A stretch of 64,000 nt of DNA from Orientallactaga sibirica (GCA_036365145.1 JAEOAD010000024.1:17237501-17301500); one strand, 5' to 3'. Counted from the first letter of the stretch, positions 47,563 to 58,699 are shown. Notes: a model not told the origin generated them from the sequence alone. Made by a program: numbers and translations.

Positions 47563-48399
47563 GGCATGGTGGCATGGAAATCAGCTTCTCTTTTTCAGAT
47601 GGGAGCAGAACCTGAGAAGATAAACGACCCAGCGCACTTTGCCCCAGCCCCAGATGAAACCCAGAGGAATTGGGGAAATGAGCCCGAGTGTTGCTTTCTT
47701 GGTAAACCTGATATCAGCACAAGGGTGAAGGAGACAGACACTGAGGACACTCAACACCTACGAAGTTAGAGATTCAGAGGCTCCTAAATGCCCATTACTG
47801 AAGTTGACTTAAAATGCACTCAACATGGCTCAGGGAATTTTGAGCAAGAGAGGGCATGAAGATTGTTAGCGCAACAAGTTGGGATATTATGCAGAGACAT
47901 TGCTGATCCCCCATAACTGATGGCTGCCCCCACAATGCATGACCCACCCACAATCCCCATGGGGTTGATATGCCTTCCCAATGAGGAGGGCCTCTTTGGT
48001 AATGGGGCAGGAATGGGAAAAGAATTGTACCAACATGTGTTATTTACATACTAAGTGCTGTCAGGAAAGTGTAAGAAAAAGCAACAAAGAACACGGGACT
48101 TGATCTCTACAGACAGACTGTTTATTGAGAGGTACAGCAAGGGCCAGCAGCCTTCCTGCAGGATAAAGGATGAAGCACTGAGTCAGGCTGGGGTTCGAAC
48201 ATATAAGGCAGGTCCAAGGGAAGCAGATAAGGCTTGCCCAGAATAGGCTTTTTAGCAGAATTGTCTAGGAGGTACTGGATGTCTCCAGTCTTTAAGGCCT
48301 TCTCATCTTAAGGTTAGTTATTAACTCTTTAGTTCCCTCTAGTTTTCAGGGAAGGCTATTAACCCTTCAAGTATGTCCATATCTAATAAAAATTTTAAA
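47563..48399 (+). mobile_element. younger 5'-truncated L1 3' fragment
   Basis: Shares the gcttctctttttcagatggg...ccataactgatggctgcc block with 11125-11610, ends ctaataaaaattttaaaa, and is bounded by a perfect 14-base TSD, aaaatagaagagag, at 47549-47562 and 48400-48413. Without the LTR inside it, the L1 part is about 526 bases. Confidence 0.85.
48059..48369 (-). mobile_element. solo LTR of an endogenous retrovirus
   Basis: On the minus strand it reads TGAAGGG...TTCCTGACA, a TG...CA unit of 311 bases with an AATAAA signal (complement of 48121-48126) at the expected place before the 3' end. Removing it rejoins the L1 fragment. No internal viral genes are present. Direct repeats at the edges are imperfect, so the family and exact ends are uncertain. 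Confidence 0.65.
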
Positions 48400-48540
48400 A
48401 AAATAGAAGAGAGACTAATTAGAAAGAAGAGATTCAATGGAGGGTAGATTTGAGAGGGGGAGAATGAAGGTGGGGTAGGAATTATCATGGTTTATTGTCT
48501 AATTATGGAAGCTGGGAATACAAGGTTTTTTGTTTTGCAT
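48400..48540 (+). mobile_element. older L1 3'-UTR, right part
   Basis: gagactaattagaaagaaga, gagagggggagaatgaaggt and aattatcatggtttattgtc continue the L1 of 47086-47562 after the TSD and show the G-rich tract typical near L1 3' ends. Confidence 0.75.
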
Positions 48541-48579
<39 letters not shown>

Positions 48580-48762
48580 TGAGAGAACTAGGCAGAGAGG
48601 GAGAGAGAGAATGGGCACGCCAGGGCCTCCAGCCACTGCAGACGAACTCCAGATGCATGCACCCCTGTGTGCATCTGGCTTACGTGGGTCCTGGGGAATT
48701 GAACTTGGGTCCTTTGGCTTTGCAGGCAAGTGCGTTAACTGCAAAGTCGTCTCCCAACCCCT
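48541..48762 (-). mobile_element. DIP-type SINE, subtype A, with (TTTA)n tail
   Basis: Reverse copy: about 10 TTTA units, GA run, body, head gtcgtctcccaacccc. Confidence 0.93.
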
Positions 48763-48779
48763 TATTTTTTTTTGTTTTG

Positions 48780-48885
48780 TTTTGTTTAAAGAAATAGGAG
48801 CTCCTCACACCTTGATCCCAGGTTCTAGGGCTCCAGAATGGTGACAAATAAGCACTTGTTTACACCATCAAGTCCAGCCCAAACT
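48780..48885 (+). repeat. possible MaLR LTR 3' fragment
   Basis: caccttgatcccaggttcta, ggctccagaatggtgac and aaataagcacttgtttac resemble the 3' part of MLT1-type LTRs. Confidence 0.5.
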
Positions 48886-49490
48886 GACAAAAATAGAAGA
48901 GGAGAGGGCAAGAAAGATGTCTTACACTTTGGGTAATATGTCTGTTCTGATGAGGAAAAGAGATGTGAGCTGGGTAGACTGAAGGCGAGAAGTGACCATG
49001 TGAAAGAGTAAATGCCAGCTATGCAGAATTTAGCAATTGACTGAGTGCATAATGGAAGCCAGCCAAAACCTATTAATTTGAAATGCTAATTTCACTGCGG
49101 GTTCTTTATCTGTCTGTTTCCCAGCCCAGATGGTGAAGCTGAGGCTTCAGTTACCTCTATGGGGGAGGAAGGCTATAAGTAGCACAAGTCTCAGGTTTCT
49201 CCTTACAATGTCCACAGGGCTAATTAGGCTTTCAGTGTTTATGGCTGATGTGAGGACCTGCTTTAATAAGGCTATCTTAGTGACATTTGAAATGTAATTA
49301 TTTTGGTGTCATAAAAAAAAAAAAAAAAAACAAACCTTCCCAGATAGAATTAAGCAAAGCATGATAGCATGATTAAATTTTATGTCCGTTCTATGAAACA
49401 TAACACAGTCCTTTTAAAAAAATGAGTTAGTAGTAAACCATTTGAAGTGGTGCGGTTTCTACAAAGGAATCGTGAGTAAAGAAACAAGAT
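48886..49490. other. unique block with candidate conserved element
   Basis: 49015-49310 is repeat-free and complex (aacctattaatttgaaatgc, ctgaggcttcagttacctct, gggctaattaggctttcag), with several homeobox-type core motifs. An A19 tract follows at about 49312-49330. Confidence 0.4.
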
Positions 49491-49493
49491 AGA

Positions 49494-49652
49494 GCCAGGC
49501 GTGGTGGTGCATGACTTTAATCCCAGCACTTGGGGAGGAAAAGGTAGGAGGATCCCCGTGAGTTCAAGGCCAGCCTGAGACTACGTAGTGAATTCCAGGT
49601 CATCCTGGACTAGAGTGAGACCCTACCAAAAAAAAAAAAAAAAAAAAAAAAC
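49494..49652 (+). mobile_element. B1 SINE
   Basis: Full-length B1 (gccaggcgtggtggtgcatg), A24 tail, then AAAT units to about 49680. Confidence 0.93.
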
Positions 49653-49707
49653 ACCAAAATAAATAAATACATAAATAAACAGGGAGAGTTAGTATTAGGC
49701 CAATTTT

Positions 49708-49905
49708 AAAATATTTTTATTTATTTGCAAGGAGAGAGAGAGAGAAGAGAGCACAGCAGCCTCTTGCAACTGCAAATAAATTCCAGACTCATGGGCCATT
49801 TTGTGCATCTGGCTTTACATGGGTACCAGGGAATTGAACCTGGGCCCGAAGGCTTTGCAAGCAAACCCCCTTAACCACTAAGCCATTTTTCCCAGCCCCC
49901 AAAAT
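49708..49905 (-). mobile_element. DIP-type SINE, subtype A
   Basis: Reverse copy with TSD ccaatttt at 49700-49707 and 49906-49913. Confidence 0.92.
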
Positions 49906-49914
49906 CCAATTTTT

Positions 49915-50311
49915 GTGTACAGAAACTGCTGCAAAAGTCCTCATATATATCTACCTGCACATACATAAATTATTACATGCACTTGCAGAAAGCAGTAGCA
50001 ATGCACACTAGATATTCACAAAGGTTACTTACAGTATAGGGTTGTGCAGATGGATTAAAGTCACCACTTTAAAAAAAAAACCCACATGCTCAGTAATTAC
50101 ATGCATGAAAGACTATGAAGTGTTAGATGTAAGATCATTGGATATTTATCAACAAAAATTTAAACAATGGATAAAAATTCATGTGGCAAAAATGCATGCA
50201 TGGAAATTTAGTAAATATTCATATTGAATTTCCAGGGAACAAATGTCTAGATTCTCTTTCAGTTTCTCACCTCATCAAGATTAGGTCTGCTCCATTTTTA
50301 TGGAAAAAAAA
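49915..50311. other. unique sequence, no feature recognised
   Basis: Nothing recognised. Confidence 0.35.
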
Positions 50312-50504
50312 AAAGTATTTATGTTCAAGGGAAGAGAGACAGAGAGAATGAATGGGACCTCCAGAGGCTCTTGCCACTGAAAATGAACTCCAGATGTATA
50401 TGCCACCTTTTGCATCTGGCTTTATGTGGGTACTGGGGATTTGAACCTGGGCCATCAGGCTTTATAAGCAAGCAGCTTTAACTGGCGAGCCACGTCTCCA
50501 GCCC
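50312..50504 (-). mobile_element. DIP-type SINE, subtype A, diverged
   Basis: Reverse copy with a short tail, ttgccactgaaaatgaactc body and gagccacgtctccagccc head. Confidence 0.88.
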
Positions 50505-53006
50505 AGTACTATTGCCTTTTGCGTCCAAAGTACAAGCTTCATAAATGGAGCTCCCCGATCGTGTCAATTTTGTTTGAGATTTGAGCTATTCCTGTTCTTT
50601 GAGCTCCAACTGGAAAAAAAAAAATCTGGCTTTCCTTTAATTATCATGGAGCAGTTTTGCAGCGTAGCTGTCATCCTGATCTGTCACCTTCATTTACTTT
50701 CTCATCATTTACTCATCATGTCCTTTCTTCTGGCAGAACAACTTTAGTTAGGGTCAACTTCCCTACTTGACTGAAGGGTTTCCATGAGTTCCTCCCAAAC
50801 CCGATGCTACATTGGTTATGCTCTCCTAGCTACGCTTCTGTGATCCCATGGACCCTTCATCAATCTCTTTTCCCCCAGCATTTGTCAGCAAAGCACTTAG
50901 AAGAGCATGCTGCATTAATGAGGAGTCCCCCTGGGTCTCTGCTGCCTTTGGCAAGCTGGGGCCAATCTATGGGAGACGTGACTGAAGTAGAGTTAGGATG
51001 GTAGAAATGACAAGTAACTCAAGGCTGAACACACTGTCGTGATGCTCTGAAGCTCTGGTGGCCATCTATGGGACACCTGGGCTCCGATGCTGGCATGCAC
51101 ATCCTCCCATCAATACATACTTACATCCTTCTCATTCCTAAGGCTCAGCCAGAAAGACCGCTCTTCCACCAAGGGGGGCTTATTTGTTCCATATATGAGT
51201 CAGTTTCTTGTGTGTTTTTTTTTACATGGCTGGGTATAATAGTGAGAGCCCTCCCAGGTTCCTTCCAAGCTTGAAGTCATCTTTCTGCCAGCTTTCCCTT
51301 TTTTGTTGTTGCTGTTCCTATCAAACAATAAACACTAATCTGTACCCTTTCCTAGCATATACCACTTTCTACCTTCTGTTACACTTACTGGGTCTATACC
51401 TGTCCAATGTGTCACTCCACCTGCACATCACTAATAGTGACAAATACTGGTTTACTGAGTGGTCCCTTAGCTGTGATGAGAGGCCAGACCACCATCTTTA
51501 AGAGGATCGTGGGGATTCCACAGACACTGGATATGTGCCTTATGTTCACTATCCAGAGCCATTTTGCTGGGAACTTCCCACTCTCGTTCTTAAATGCTAG
51601 CCACGCACAGACGTGATTAGAAAGGGCCCACTCCTTCTTCTGCATGAAGCAGAAGATTCTCTCCTGCCACCTCTCTCTAAACCTAGTAGTGTACTCTGTG
51701 TTGTGTCCTTACGATCTGTTGTCATTCTAAAAATGCCAGCAGTGACTTTTGTGTTAATTAGCCGATATGAGAGCCTCCTGGGACTAGAGCATGACTTAAT
51801 GGGTCTAGAGATCATGTATTCCAATCATAGCTAATGTCACCGATGAACTCGCACAAACGTGGCTCCAACCTGATGCGTGGTTGTATACCCCTCTCCTTCC
51901 AGAGATGCACTCAGGATTATGGAATGGGGGAGTAACTAAACTAGACTGCTCCACAAGTCTAGGGACATAGAAAAATACTCCATTGTGCTCTTTCAAACCA
52001 GGCTAGCCCATGTTTTTAGAACTTAGAGGCACCGGAGACCAAAGGGGTATGTAAGAATTGAAAAAAGACATAGTAATTAGAGTAATGGAAAATCAGCATG
52101 CTTTTGAAGATGAACCCCTGCTTTTTGTAAGCCCTCTGTTTCAGGTCATATTGGGGTTCTGAAACAGAGGAAACACACAGTGTAAGGATAGAGAATCATA
52201 GGCGGATGTTAGGTAGAGTATCTCAGAAGATGGAGCAAACATTGAATGTTTATGATATTTACAATTCTTCTGCACTGTGTTTGCTTTATCACCACACATC
52301 ATTTCACCAGAATTATGTGATACTTTCAGTCCTGCATGTCCCAAGCAACAATGATTCACTCTTATCAGCATTTGTGACCTCAACCTGCCGAGGAATCTCT
52401 GGGAATTAATGTTAACATTTTTTAGACTGTATATAGGCATTTGTTCCAGGAACTTAATAACTTTTAAGCAGTAGTAATCCAGACAATGAGTTGTATGGTT
52501 TGTATTGTGTTGTGTCAGAGTAATGGCCAGATAACACACATACTCAATTCTTGTGGAACCACAGCCCAGATGGAAAGCCACAGAAGGAGAGAAGAGGATG
52601 CGGGTCTTCCCTGTAGTCTAAAGCCCAGAGAGGGGCTGGGGGAGGACCACAGACTGTGAGGTTTTGGCTTTTAGCTGTGTGATTAGGGAAACTTCAACGC
52701 ATCCACTGACAACAAGGCTTGACTTCTAAGCCTTAGAGTCACAGTCAAGTGTACTGGAAATCCCTTGGTGTCCAGATCTGCTCTGCCATGAATCCTTCAG
52801 TGTTTCAGAAAGGCAAGGAAGGCCTGCCCCTTTCCTCTGATGTAGTCACAAAGCCCATTTCCTCATCCCATAATTGTGTTTGTCCTAAGTCACCTCTACT
52901 GAGATGATTAGGAAAGTGTAGGATATAGGATGAAGTTGATGACGCGAAAAACACCTCTGGGGTGGCAAAAGGGTGGGAGAGAAGAGGGGTAAGGAGGATC
53001 AACACA
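50505..53006. other. 2.5 kb repeat-free block
   Basis: The longest stretch between SINEs in the right half. 50515-50720 keeps CpGs (ctccccgatcgtgtcaattt, gcagcgtagctgtcatcctg) and may be conserved non-coding DNA. Frames up to 146 codons (52141-52581, minus) have no recognised domain, splice context or codon pattern. Confidence 0.4.
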
Positions 53007-53056
53007 AATAAATGATGAGCCTGGGGAGATGGCTCAGTGGTTAAAAGTGATTGTAT

Positions 53057-53290
53057 AGGGCTGGAGAGATGGCTTAGTGGTTAAGGCACCTGCCTGCTAA
53101 GACTAAGAATATCCGATCAATTCTCCAGGTCCCACGTTTAGTCAGATGCAAAGTGACACAAGGGTGCAATGCTGCACTTGCCCAGAAGGGGGTGCATGTG
53201 TCTGGAGTTCGTTCACAATGGCTAAGAGACTGCTGGCACGCCCATTCTCTATCTGTCTCCTCTCTCTCTCTCTCCAAAATAGAAAAAAAA
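53057..53290 (+). mobile_element. DIP-type SINE, subtype C
   Basis: gggctggagagatggcttag head and C block (tgcacttgcccagaaggggg). Bounded by aaaagtgattgtat (53043-53056) and aaaagtgcttgcat (53289-53302), an imperfect TSD made from the host DIP. Confidence 0.92.
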
Positions 53291-53305
53291 AAGTGCTTGC
53301 ATGCA

Positions 53306-53569
53306 TAGACCTAAAACAAACCCAACATTGGCTCAGGGAAATTCACAGAAGAGGGGATGGAAAGATTGTTGATGCCACAAGTTAGGTCATTATGCACAGA
53401 GACATTGTGTCTTCCCCATAACTGATGGCTACACACACAATGCATGACCCACATTCCTCAATGAGGAAGGTCCCTTCTGAGGGGTGAGGACAGGGAGGAG
53501 GCTATCGATGGCACCAAAGTGAATGTATTAACATCATGAGCATAACTAATAAAAACAAAATAAAATAAA
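53306..53569 (+). mobile_element. L1 3'-terminal fragment, 264 bases
   Basis: Same block as 11355-11560 (ggctcagggaaattcac, ccataactgatggctac), ending aactaataaaaacaaaa. Perfect 15-base TSD, aagtgcttgcatgca, at 53291-53305 and 53570-53584. Confidence 0.93.
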
Positions 53570-53759
53570 AAGTGCTTGCATGCAAAGCCTGCTGGCCAGA
53601 GTCCATTTCCCTCATAACCACACAAAGCCAGATGCAAAGTGTACATTCATCTAGAGTTTGTTTATGATGGCAAGAGGCCCTAGTGCCCCCTCTCAATTCT
53701 CTTCTTTCTTTCTCCCTGTCTTCTCTGTGCTTGTAAACAAATGAACAATATGTAAGAAT

Positions 53760-55124
53760 AAATGAGTAACTTATCTTTGAAAGTGCCTTAGTGAAACCTA
53801 TTTATTTGTATGCTAACTAAAGGAAGAAAACAACAGTATAATGAATACAATGAATGAACACCTGCTGTATATCTTTCATTTGTATTCATCAATTCCCAAT
53901 TATTAACATTTTGCCATTTTTCTTTCTGGCCTCTCCTGTCCAATCCTGGCTACCCTCTTGTGGCTTGCAGACATTGCATATGGAGCATTTCTCATCCAAA
54001 TACTGGAAAACGTACTCAGCTACTTGAACTGTTGATCCCTTTTGCTGCTCTTGTTTTCCACAAACATCTTGCCCAGCATAATTTACTTCATGAAGTCTCA
54101 TCACATCCCAGATGGTCCACTTAGTGTTGTCTTTTCTTGAGATGCACTCTGTTCCAACTGCTATACCTAATTCAAAGTCCAATTCACATGTCCTTTAATC
54201 GTTAAAAACTTCTACCCAAACTCCTCGAGCTTTCCTCCTCATTTTTCTCAACCTCTCTCTCACCCTTTCTTTCTCTTTCCCCCCTCTCTCTCTTTAAAAT
54301 AGAAAAAAAATAAATAAATAAAGCACTGCTTCCTCGTATATCCCTCTGAAGTTTAATGCTCTGCTGGGGATAAATATTTTGGGGTTAAAAAAAGGCAATC
54401 ATTTGCACCATTGTCCATTTTAAGGGGCTTCAGTTGTCCCCTTTCTCTCAAAATTCTGCTGTGACTAAACTTTCTCTGACTTTAGAGAAATGACACACTG
54501 TTCCTACCGCTCCCAGACGCATAGCTTCTGGTGTCATCACCATGGAAGCTGTTGACTATTTACTTATTTGTTTAGTCGTATCTGCTTATTTACACCCTGG
54601 TTTCATTTTAAGAAGAATGTTTGGTGCCTCAAGGGAGCTCTGGGATAAGATGCCAACTACCTACCTTCTATATACTCGGATGCAATGAATGGGAGAGGCT
54701 GAAGAAAAGCTCACGGGATTCTGAGGAATGGTTGTGGGGAGGAAAACCCCAGGACACCTGGGGGGCTGTGGTGGTAGTTACATGACCCCCCCATCTTGGT
54801 TTTGCCCTTCACTCTGGCTTCTGCATATCATGTGATTTGTAGGCAGCCTTTTTTTTTTTTTTTCAACGTGCAGCTGAGTAAATAGAGTTAGGTTCAAGAT
54901 GAATGCACTCAGGTGTGAATTCATTATGCAACTTGTGGCTGAGGTCAGATGCATGGGTAGTTGAATTGGGATGGTAAAGGAAAAAAAAAGTTATGATTTT
55001 GGAATATGGAAACTTTGAACAAAAGCTGACATTTGAGAAGATGGGAAGAGAAGGCCACCAGCTATGCATCATTCATCCTGACATTCTGTCAGGAGAGGAA
55101 ATGGGGGCAGAGAAGGGGATGAAT
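53760..55124. other. unassigned sequence with one coding-like minus-strand frame
   Basis: A 97-codon minus-strand frame at 53889-54182 has an ordinary protein-like composition with Cys pairs (CSICNVC) but no domain I recognise. It may be an old LTR-retroelement interior or a retrocopy fragment. A CT-rich run with AAATAAATAAA at 54250-54323 looks like a DIP-type tail without a body. Confidence 0.35.
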
Positions 55125-55141
55125 AAGAAGTAGGGGACGTG

Positions 55142-55218
55142 TTCTCTCTCTCTCTCTCTCTGCCTCTTTCTCGCTCTCAAATAAATAACTAAATAAAATA
55201 TATTTAAAAGAAAAGAAA
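55142..55218 (+). mobile_element. tail-only DIP remnant
   Basis: (CT)n, ctgcctctttctcgctctc and aaataaataactaaataaaa without any SINE body. The flank aagaagtagggga at 55125-55137 recurs after the next DIP at 55431-55443, so this stub and the next DIP lie inside one outer TSD. Confidence 0.8.
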
Positions 55219-55219
55219 A

Positions 55220-55425
55220 GGGCTGGAGAAGTGACTTAGTAGTTAAGGCATTTGCCTGCAAAGCCAAAGGATCCTGGTTCGATTCTCCAGGATCCACGTA
55301 AGCCAGATGCACAAGGGGGGCGCACGCATTTGGAGTTTGTTTGCAGTGGCTGGAGGCGCTGGAGTGCCCATCCTTTCTCCCTCTCTCTCTCCAATAAATA
55401 AATAAATAAGTAAAATATATTTTAA
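55220..55425 (+). mobile_element. DIP-type SINE, subtype A
   Basis: Complete copy inserted in the tail of the stub. taaaatatattt occurs before it (from about 55194) and at 55411-55422, a possible inner TSD. Confidence 0.92.
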
Positions 55426-55446
55426 CAAAAAAGAAGTAGGGGAAGT

Positions 55447-57264
55447 GCCATGACAAATGATCATTGTGTGGATTTTGCCTGGGCTGGTGTTCCTCCATGA
55501 CATCTAGAAGAATCTTCCTTTACCTCACCCTCTTCGTCTCCATCTCCTCCCTTTCTCTTCCCTGCCTTTTCACTCTGACCCAGTGCATCTCTACTAGATC
55601 TCAGGGGAGAACTATTGACACTTTGATCCTGCTACATGATTGATTGAAAGCAGTCATTAAGGTATCCATGGAGGGGGACAAAGCCGTGCTCACTCCTTCA
55701 GTTAGTGAATAAGGCACACGAAGCTCCTAGAGGGGAAGTTGTCCAATCATTCTGAATCTATAATGCAAGATTCCTAACTCCCAACTATTTTTTTGTCCTC
55801 CACATAATGGAGCCCCACACCATGCCATTTCACTCACAAAACAAATCACTTACCTGTCAGTGCTGTGTGCCAACCTTTTGCAAAGACTGGAAATTGAAGG
55901 GAGCAAGAATATACTTATAAAAGTACCTTATTCTTCTTTATTTGGATTTTGTAAATTATGGAACTAATTATAATTTTCCCAGGTTACAGTGGTAGACTGG
56001 AAGTTAATGACATTTCACAGATAATTTAAACTACAATCTGCATTTGGAGGGTCTGGAATTACTTTTCTATCTGTGTTTGCCTGTTCTTCATTTTACTTAA
56101 CTCTCAAGATGTAATGACTACACTTGCAAAAGTGAGATGAATACCAAAATCTTAAAGCTTAATATTTATTGTTGATTCTGGAAACAGCATGGTTCAGCTT
56201 AACCATTTCATCTTTCCTTCTTAAATCAGTTCTCTGGCAAAAATGGTGTGAACATACAAAACGACTGAAGATAAGCTAAGCTCTATAAATATGTAATAGT
56301 TGTTATATAGGCTATAGCAATTTGGTGTACATAAAGTATAATAGCTAACAATAATAATAGTCATAGCACAGAATTTTTTTGGCTTCTTCCATATTTAAAC
56401 CACATCTCCTTATAATTACAATTTATCCCAAAGTTGTTCAGGAATGGCTAGGATATTGGATTGATTGAGTAGTGATAGCTAAGGAATTCTTTAAACCTTT
56501 GCCAAATTCTCCTGATTGTTCAGTCTGCTTGTTCATTTCTCCTTGTCTTCCCAGTTCAGTACAATAATACTGCTGATGACAACATTTAACAGCTATTAAG
56601 ACAATGCCTGGCTGGCCGGGTTGAAGCCAGGATGCCAGGGTTTTAGGTGCATAATACTTTTGCTGGTACCCACCAGTACCTAGGAACCTCCACTGCCACA
56701 ATCTATGGGATCAAAAGTATTATAACTGTTTTCAAACTGGATGAGGGAGGAGTTTAAGTTACTAAGCACAGTCACATTAGTGGCAGGTCAGCACTTGAAA
56801 CCAACCTGTTCTCCTGCCCACCTAACACACACTAAATATCAAGATGGAGGAAGCAATGGGGCACTAGAGCCAATTTAGGGCCAAGCTTCATGCTGGCAAG
56901 TTGATTTCCTAGGGAAAGGGTGCTGGGGCTAGGGAATCAGAAGAGCTGTGAGTACACATAAACCTGGCTAAATTAGCAGGGCATTTTTGGACTGAGCAAA
57001 AGCACCGGTGATTATAATTATCCTCCCCAGAAGAACAGCTAAGACAGAGAATACCCCCATAAGAAATACGAGATGACTCAGCTCCAGTTATATTGATTTG
57101 GTTTCTGTAGACACATCTTCATTCTAAGTAAGAGAAAAGATTTCCAAGACTAATAACAAAAGAGACCTCAGTTCATTTTCAGCAGCTACTTGACCAAGGA
57201 TGAGATAGATGACTTCTCCTCAGCACAGGGCCCAGCTTCAGCAACTAGAAAAGTCCCACTAAAC
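55447..57264. other. 1.8 kb unique block, no gene recognised
   Basis: AT-rich and repeat-poor. The 87-codon minus-strand frame at 56438-56701 is protein-like in composition but not recognised. Confidence 0.4.
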
Positions 57265-57276
57265 CTTCGGGAGGAG

Positions 57277-57463
57277 GGGCTGGAGAGATGGCTTAGTGGT
57301 TAAGGCATTTGCCTGCAAAACCAAAGGATCCCGGTTCCATTCTCTAGGACCCACGTAAGCCAGATGCATAAGGGGGCGCATGCATCTGGAATTCATTTGC
57401 AGTGGCTGGAGGCCCTGGTGTGCCCATTCTCTCTCTCCCTCTCTCTGCCTCCTCTCTCTCACA

Positions 57464-57510
<47 letters not shown>
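57277..57510 (+). mobile_element. DIP-type SINE, subtype A, with (AAAT)n tail
   Basis: Complete copy and about 12 AAAT units (57463-57510). cttcgggagg (57265-57274) and ctttgggagg (57513-57522) are a near-perfect TSD. Confidence 0.95.
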
Positions 57511-57522
57511 CTCTTTGGGAGG

Positions 57523-58690
57523 GTAGCCCCAGATCTGGCTCTGCAGCCAAAAGACCCAGCAACGTTTCAGGCTGTTCCAGGCCAGTCTCTGGGGTAGGAA
57601 TATAGCCGAATAGAGATGACCTTTTTCAATCTCATCAGGAAAGTTGTAAAGTCTGAGATAGTCAGGGGATATCAAACACCAATGAAGGTCCTTTGAGTTC
57701 TCATGTAAGGAAGGGAAAAATCATTATTTTCCCTTGCTTCTATATTCTGACACCCGGATGTATGCATAAATGTACTATATTGCGGCTCACCTCCAAAATC
57801 AAAGAAACCAATATGGCACATTTTGAGCATTTTTCCCCATACCCTGACAGACATGTGGTATCTCATCTCTTGATTCTGAAGTGTGGCAGCCATAAAAATA
57901 AACCCTTAGGTTGTAAGTTTCATTTGATGAATTGAATTCTCAAAGCATACCTCCAGACCATCTTTAGAACAGTAACTACATCTTCCACATACCAGCTGCT
58001 GTTCCACTGTGCTTCAGCAAAATCATAATTTGTCATCATCACCTCTGTATTCCAACATACTGCCCTCCCATGGGTACCCAGAATCTCATTCTGGCCCACC
58101 TGTTGCTGGCCTCGGCTTCTGACCAGCAGTATTCGCAGCAGACCTGGCATCTGCTCACATCCTGACAGCAGTATTCTTTTTAAGTATGGCTATTAAGGTC
58201 CTATATATATATAAAAAGACGAGGGAGCATGGCAAAGGGCAGAAAGGGAGTGAAGTCACTGGCTCGCCCTAAGAGAAAGAGTGTCAATGATGTGCAATAG
58301 AAAGGCCAGATGGTGGAAGTGTGAAAACAGTTACTACCTGATGTTGGTAAGAGTCCAGATCTGACAGACTGAGCAGGTACTTCACGGGGGGATATTCAGA
58401 GAAGGTTGGCAAGAGAAAAACAAAAGAAGGCAGGACAAAAATACTGGCCCTTCCTGAAGACCACCATTTCTACTCCATGCCTCTGTTGTTTTCCAGTTCA
58501 TTCCATGAATGAATAATAACCACAATCAACTATCTCTATGGCAATATTATTTTGATGGCAGAATTTTCAACTACAAAAGGATCTAATAGAGTCTGGTTTA
58601 GTCTTTCAAGTAAAATAGAAAAAGGCATCACTCCGGATGAGATTAGATTCAAATACAGCTTTGAGATCTATTGTACTAAGCCACCTTTTT
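57523..58690. other. unique sequence, no gene recognised
   Basis: (AT)n at 58204-58213. No repeat or domain recognised. Confidence 0.4.
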
Positions 58691-58699
58691 GGTAGCTGA

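Larger units (their letters stand above)
53017..53756 (+). mobile_element. DIP-type SINE, host of two later insertions
   Basis: Head cctggggagatggctcagtg at the left, body resuming at gcaaagcctgctggccagag (53582) and tail to cttgtaaacaaatgaac. Interrupted by 53057-53290 and 53306-53569. Likely TSD aataaatga at 53007-53015 and 53757-53765. Confidence 0.88.

Noticed and set aside
52141..52581. 146-codon minus-strand frame
   Set aside because: No domain, no codon pattern and no exon context that I can see. A frame of this length is expected by chance in 64 kb of AT-rich DNA.
55073..55498. 141-codon minus-strand frame
   Set aside because: It is the antisense of the DIP stub and DIP at 55142-55425. 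The same peptide-like pieces recur wherever a DIP is read in that frame.
57259..57675. 138-codon minus-strand frame with repeated Leu/Phe/Ile/Tyr
   Set aside because: Translation of (AAAT)n and the DIP at 57277-57510.
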